Assembly: GCA_029259995.1 (NCBI GenBank)
Contig: JAJDEC010000200.1
Location: forward strand, 1-8,032
DNA length: 8,032 nucleotides
Direction: 5' to 3'
Source: Phycisphaerae bacterium
Lineage (GTDB): Bacteria; Planctomycetota; Phycisphaerae; UBA1845; UTPLA1
The translations under genes and the position numbers were made by a program. Within the stretch, counting starts at the first letter, position 1. Each line of letters begins with the position of its first letter. The notes under the pieces are model-generated. The model saw only the letters and a list, made by a program, of their open reading frames with translations, ran no database searches and had not been told where the DNA came from. Positions 6,581 through 8,032 of the stretch are shown here, in pieces.

Positions 6581-6830
6581 GTGTCATTCCCGCAGCGCCT
6601 GGGCGTCGTCTGACCACACCTGTGACGCTCGCACCACCGAGCAAAATCGTTCAACGGGTGCATGTTTGCGAGATTCGTCCGATAGTGCAAGCCCCGACTG
6701 TGAAAAGATTTGAGTGCTGTGCGACGGACCGAAACGCCATGAAACACCACCCGATCAGAAGCCCTCTCAGAATTCCTCGATCGGAATACGTCGTCTCGAC
6801 GACAATCGGCGATACGCCTCGCAGATCATG

Positions 6831-6862
6831 AAAAAAAGCGGCAGCTCGTTCGAGCTGCCGCT
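6831..6862 (-). terminator. Intrinsic terminator of the secreted-protein gene
   Basis: A 12-bp perfect stem, AGCGGCAGCTCG (6837-6848) with CGAGCTGCCGCT (6851-6862), has a minimal loop. Read on the minus strand it is followed directly by seven Ts (6837-6831). It lies about 30 nt past the stop codon at 6893. It separates that gene from the barrel-lipoprotein-FecR unit. In the plus direction no T-run follows. Confidence 0.93.
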
Positions 6863-6892
6863 GTCTGGAATCAATTCAGGAATGGACGGGCA

Positions 6893-7822
6893 TCATCCGC
6901 CCGGCGCCTTGCGGCCGCCTCCTCGCGTGGGTCCAGAAGGTTGCGGCGGCCGACCTACCGGCGGCTGAGCTTCGTCCGGCTCTTCCTCGGATGGCGCGTC
7001 CTTCATGTCTGGCGGCTGCATTTTGACAACGAAGCCCGGCTTGGTGCCCGCATAAACGACTGTTACGCGAACCTTGTCGCCCTGGTTGAAATCCGACAAT
7101 GCGGATTCCTCTGCATCCTTCGTGTAGAACTTGCTGATATCGTCGAGTACGCGAAGTTTCAGTTTTTTTCGGCGGACCTTCTTGTCCGACATCTTTCCCT
7201 GATCATTTTCCGGCGGCACGTAATCCGGCCATTGCTGATCGTCAGACGGCGTGCCGGCGATCACGACGCGGCCGCCTTCTAGAACTTCGTCGACTTCACC
7301 GTCGACAACAGTCGTCTTGAACGTCAGCGATCGAAGCACTTTCTTCTTGTACTTGTCATCGCGCTTTGAATTCGGATCCAGGTAATCCCAGTCCACGGAG
7401 ACATTCAGCCGCTTCTTGAGGATGTCTTTCAGCGCATCGAGTTCGAAAACATGTTCACCCAACTTGAACCGCGGTTCATCGCTCCGCCGAATCAGAATAA
7501 TCAGAACGCCTGCCTGCTTCGCATATGGCTTGATCTTCAGCGTTCCGATGAGTTCTTCATCGTCTTTCCTGGCCTCTTCGTCCGCCTCCTTGAATCGCAG
7601 GATGTAACCATCCATCGATCCCGGCGCCGGCGCCCGTGTCTCGTCGTCCTGGGGATCCTGCGGACGAGGCGGATCCTTCGGCTTCGTCGGTCGCGCTCCG
7701 CGACGACGTCCGCCGCCCGGCCTTTGTGCCATGGCCGAATCGACGGCCACAAATGAAATCAACGCCGCAAACAGAATCGTCCAACAGAAAGTCTGATGCG
7801 TTTGCCTGGCTGCGAATATCAT
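6893..7822 (-). CDS. Secreted charged protein of unknown function
   Basis: A 309-residue protein. Residues 1-32 are a signal peptide (hydrophobic TILFAALISFVAV, cleavage SAMA|Q). Residues 33-70 are a Gly/Arg- then Pro/Asp-rich low-complexity linker (QRPGGGRRRGARP). Residues about 72-270 are folded-looking, with many Lys/Asp/Glu and alternating beta strands: GTLKIKPYAKQAGVLIILIRR, then FELDALKDILKKRLNVSVDW, and later KLKLRVLDDISKFY and KVRVTVVYAGTKPGFVVKM. The tail (about 275-309) is again Pro/Gly/Arg-rich and ends RKAPGG. I recognise no family. The layout of two disordered ends around a small beta domain suggests a periplasmic or surface protein. The ATG is supported by AGGAG (7833-7837) 10 nt upstream. 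The gene has its own terminator and a possible promoter, so it is probably monocistronic and not part of the barrel unit. Confidence 0.85.
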   Translation of the reverse strand: MIFAARQTHQTFCWTILFAALISFVAVDSAMAQRPGGGRRRGARPTKPKDPPRPQDPQDDETRAPAPGSMDGYILRFKEADEEARKDDEELIGTLKIKPYAKQAGVLIILIRRSDEPRFKLGEHVFELDALKDILKKRLNVSVDWDYLDPNSKRDDKYKKKVLRSLTFKTTVVDGEVDEVLEGGRVVIAGTPSDDQQWPDYVPPENDQGKMSDKKVRRKKLKLRVLDDISKFYTKDAEESALSDFNQGDKVRVTVVYAGTKPGFVVKMQPPDMKDAPSEEEPDEAQPPVGRPPQPSGPTRGGGRKAPGG

Positions 7823-7897
7823 GGGTTGGTTGCTCCTGATCAGGATCTCGGGATGGCCAGTGAATCGCGTAGGTGTACCACGAGTACGCTTTACGAT

Positions 7898-7926
7898 AGT
7901 GTAGCCGCATCATCTTGCCTTCACAA
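7898..7926 (-). promoter_or_regulatory. Possible sigma-70-type promoter of the secreted-protein gene
   Basis: On the minus strand TTGTGA (7926-7921) and TACACT (7903-7898) are separated by exactly 17 nt; each matches the consensus at four of six positions. Transcription would begin near 7891, leaving a leader of about 70 nt before the ATG at 7822. Matches of this quality occur by chance, so this is a candidate only. Confidence 0.35.
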
Positions 7927-7953
7927 GCGATTCCACGACCCGTTTTGCGACGC

Positions 7954-7978
7954 TAACCATTTACCAGAGGGTAAGTTA
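7954..7978. other. Imperfect palindrome, possible operator
   Basis: TTACC-AGAG-GGTAA (7961-7974) is extended by outer arms TAAC (7954-7957) and GTTA (7975-7978), with a 3-nt bulge on one side. It lies just upstream of the candidate leftward promoter and just before a possible rightward gene start, where a shared operator would be expected. No known regulator site is recognised. Confidence 0.25.
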
Positions 7979-7987
7979 TTGTTCCGG

Positions 7988-8032
7988 ATGCATCGCATGA
8001 ATCAAAACGTCAACTCTGCAAACTGGACACGC
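7988..8032 (+). CDS. Possible start of a divergent gene, cut by the window edge
   Basis: An ATG at 7988 (second in-frame ATG at 7997) opens a frame that runs unbroken to the window end: MHRMNQNVNSANWTR. AGAGGG (7966-7971) is a weak ribosome site 16 nt before the first ATG. Fifteen codons are too few to judge coding potential or to assign a product. The divergent position opposite the secreted-protein gene makes it plausible. Confidence 0.22.
   Translation, partial: MHRMNQNVNSANWTR

Noticed and set aside
6772..6803. Short palindromes ATTCC/GGAAT and GTCGTC/GACGAC upstream of the barrel gene
   Set aside because: The arms are 5-6 bp and no promoter elements lie near them, so they are expected by chance.

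Overview
The window is about 57-60% GC by eye and reads as chromosomal DNA of a Gram-negative-type bacterium. Planctomycetota, perhaps Phycisphaerae or a relative, is my best guess. The grounds are the run of unfamiliar secreted proteins, a FecR-domain protein with a signal peptide rather than a membrane anchor, a secreted transglutaminase-like protein with a large N-terminal domain, and a hairpin-rich repeat of a type I associate with that group. No single marker proves the phylum. I see no rRNA, tRNA, CRISPR array, prophage or complete insertion sequence.

Layout. Two genes read rightwards: a secreted transglutaminase-like protein whose start lies left of the window (2-1519), and an extended short-chain dehydrogenase/epimerase (1686-2594). 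The 1520-1685 gap holds nothing I can name. Between 2595 and 3067 there is no convincing gene, only a 25-bp tandem duplication (2725-2772) and a roughly 208-bp compound palindrome of six hairpins (2795-3002), interpreted as a REP/BIME- or MITE-like element. It lies at the convergence of the plus- and minus-strand genes.

Four genes read leftwards. In transcription order they are a secreted charged protein of unknown function (7822-6893) ending in its own strong intrinsic terminator (6831-6862); an outer-membrane beta-barrel resembling the alginate-export family (6564-5101, probable TTG start); a putative lipoprotein of unknown function (5036-4404, GTG start); and a FecR-domain periplasmic protein (4317-3136). 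A second strong intrinsic terminator follows at 3068-3105. The barrel, lipoprotein and FecR genes therefore form one unit bounded by terminators. All three products are predicted to be exported, and a joint envelope or export function is a reasonable inference but unproven. The 64-bp gap before the lipoprotein gene has a perfect TATAAT and chained inverted repeats, so the last two genes may also have their own regulated promoter. The 266 nt between 6565 and 6830 hold only short weak palindromes; no promoter stood out.

At the right edge a possible sigma-70-like promoter (7898-7926) drives the secreted-protein gene, and a short open frame running off the end (from 7988) may be the start of a divergent gene.

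I found no clearly new multi-gene system. The most unusual items are the compound hairpin element and the barrel-lipoprotein-FecR unit with its structured intergenic regions.
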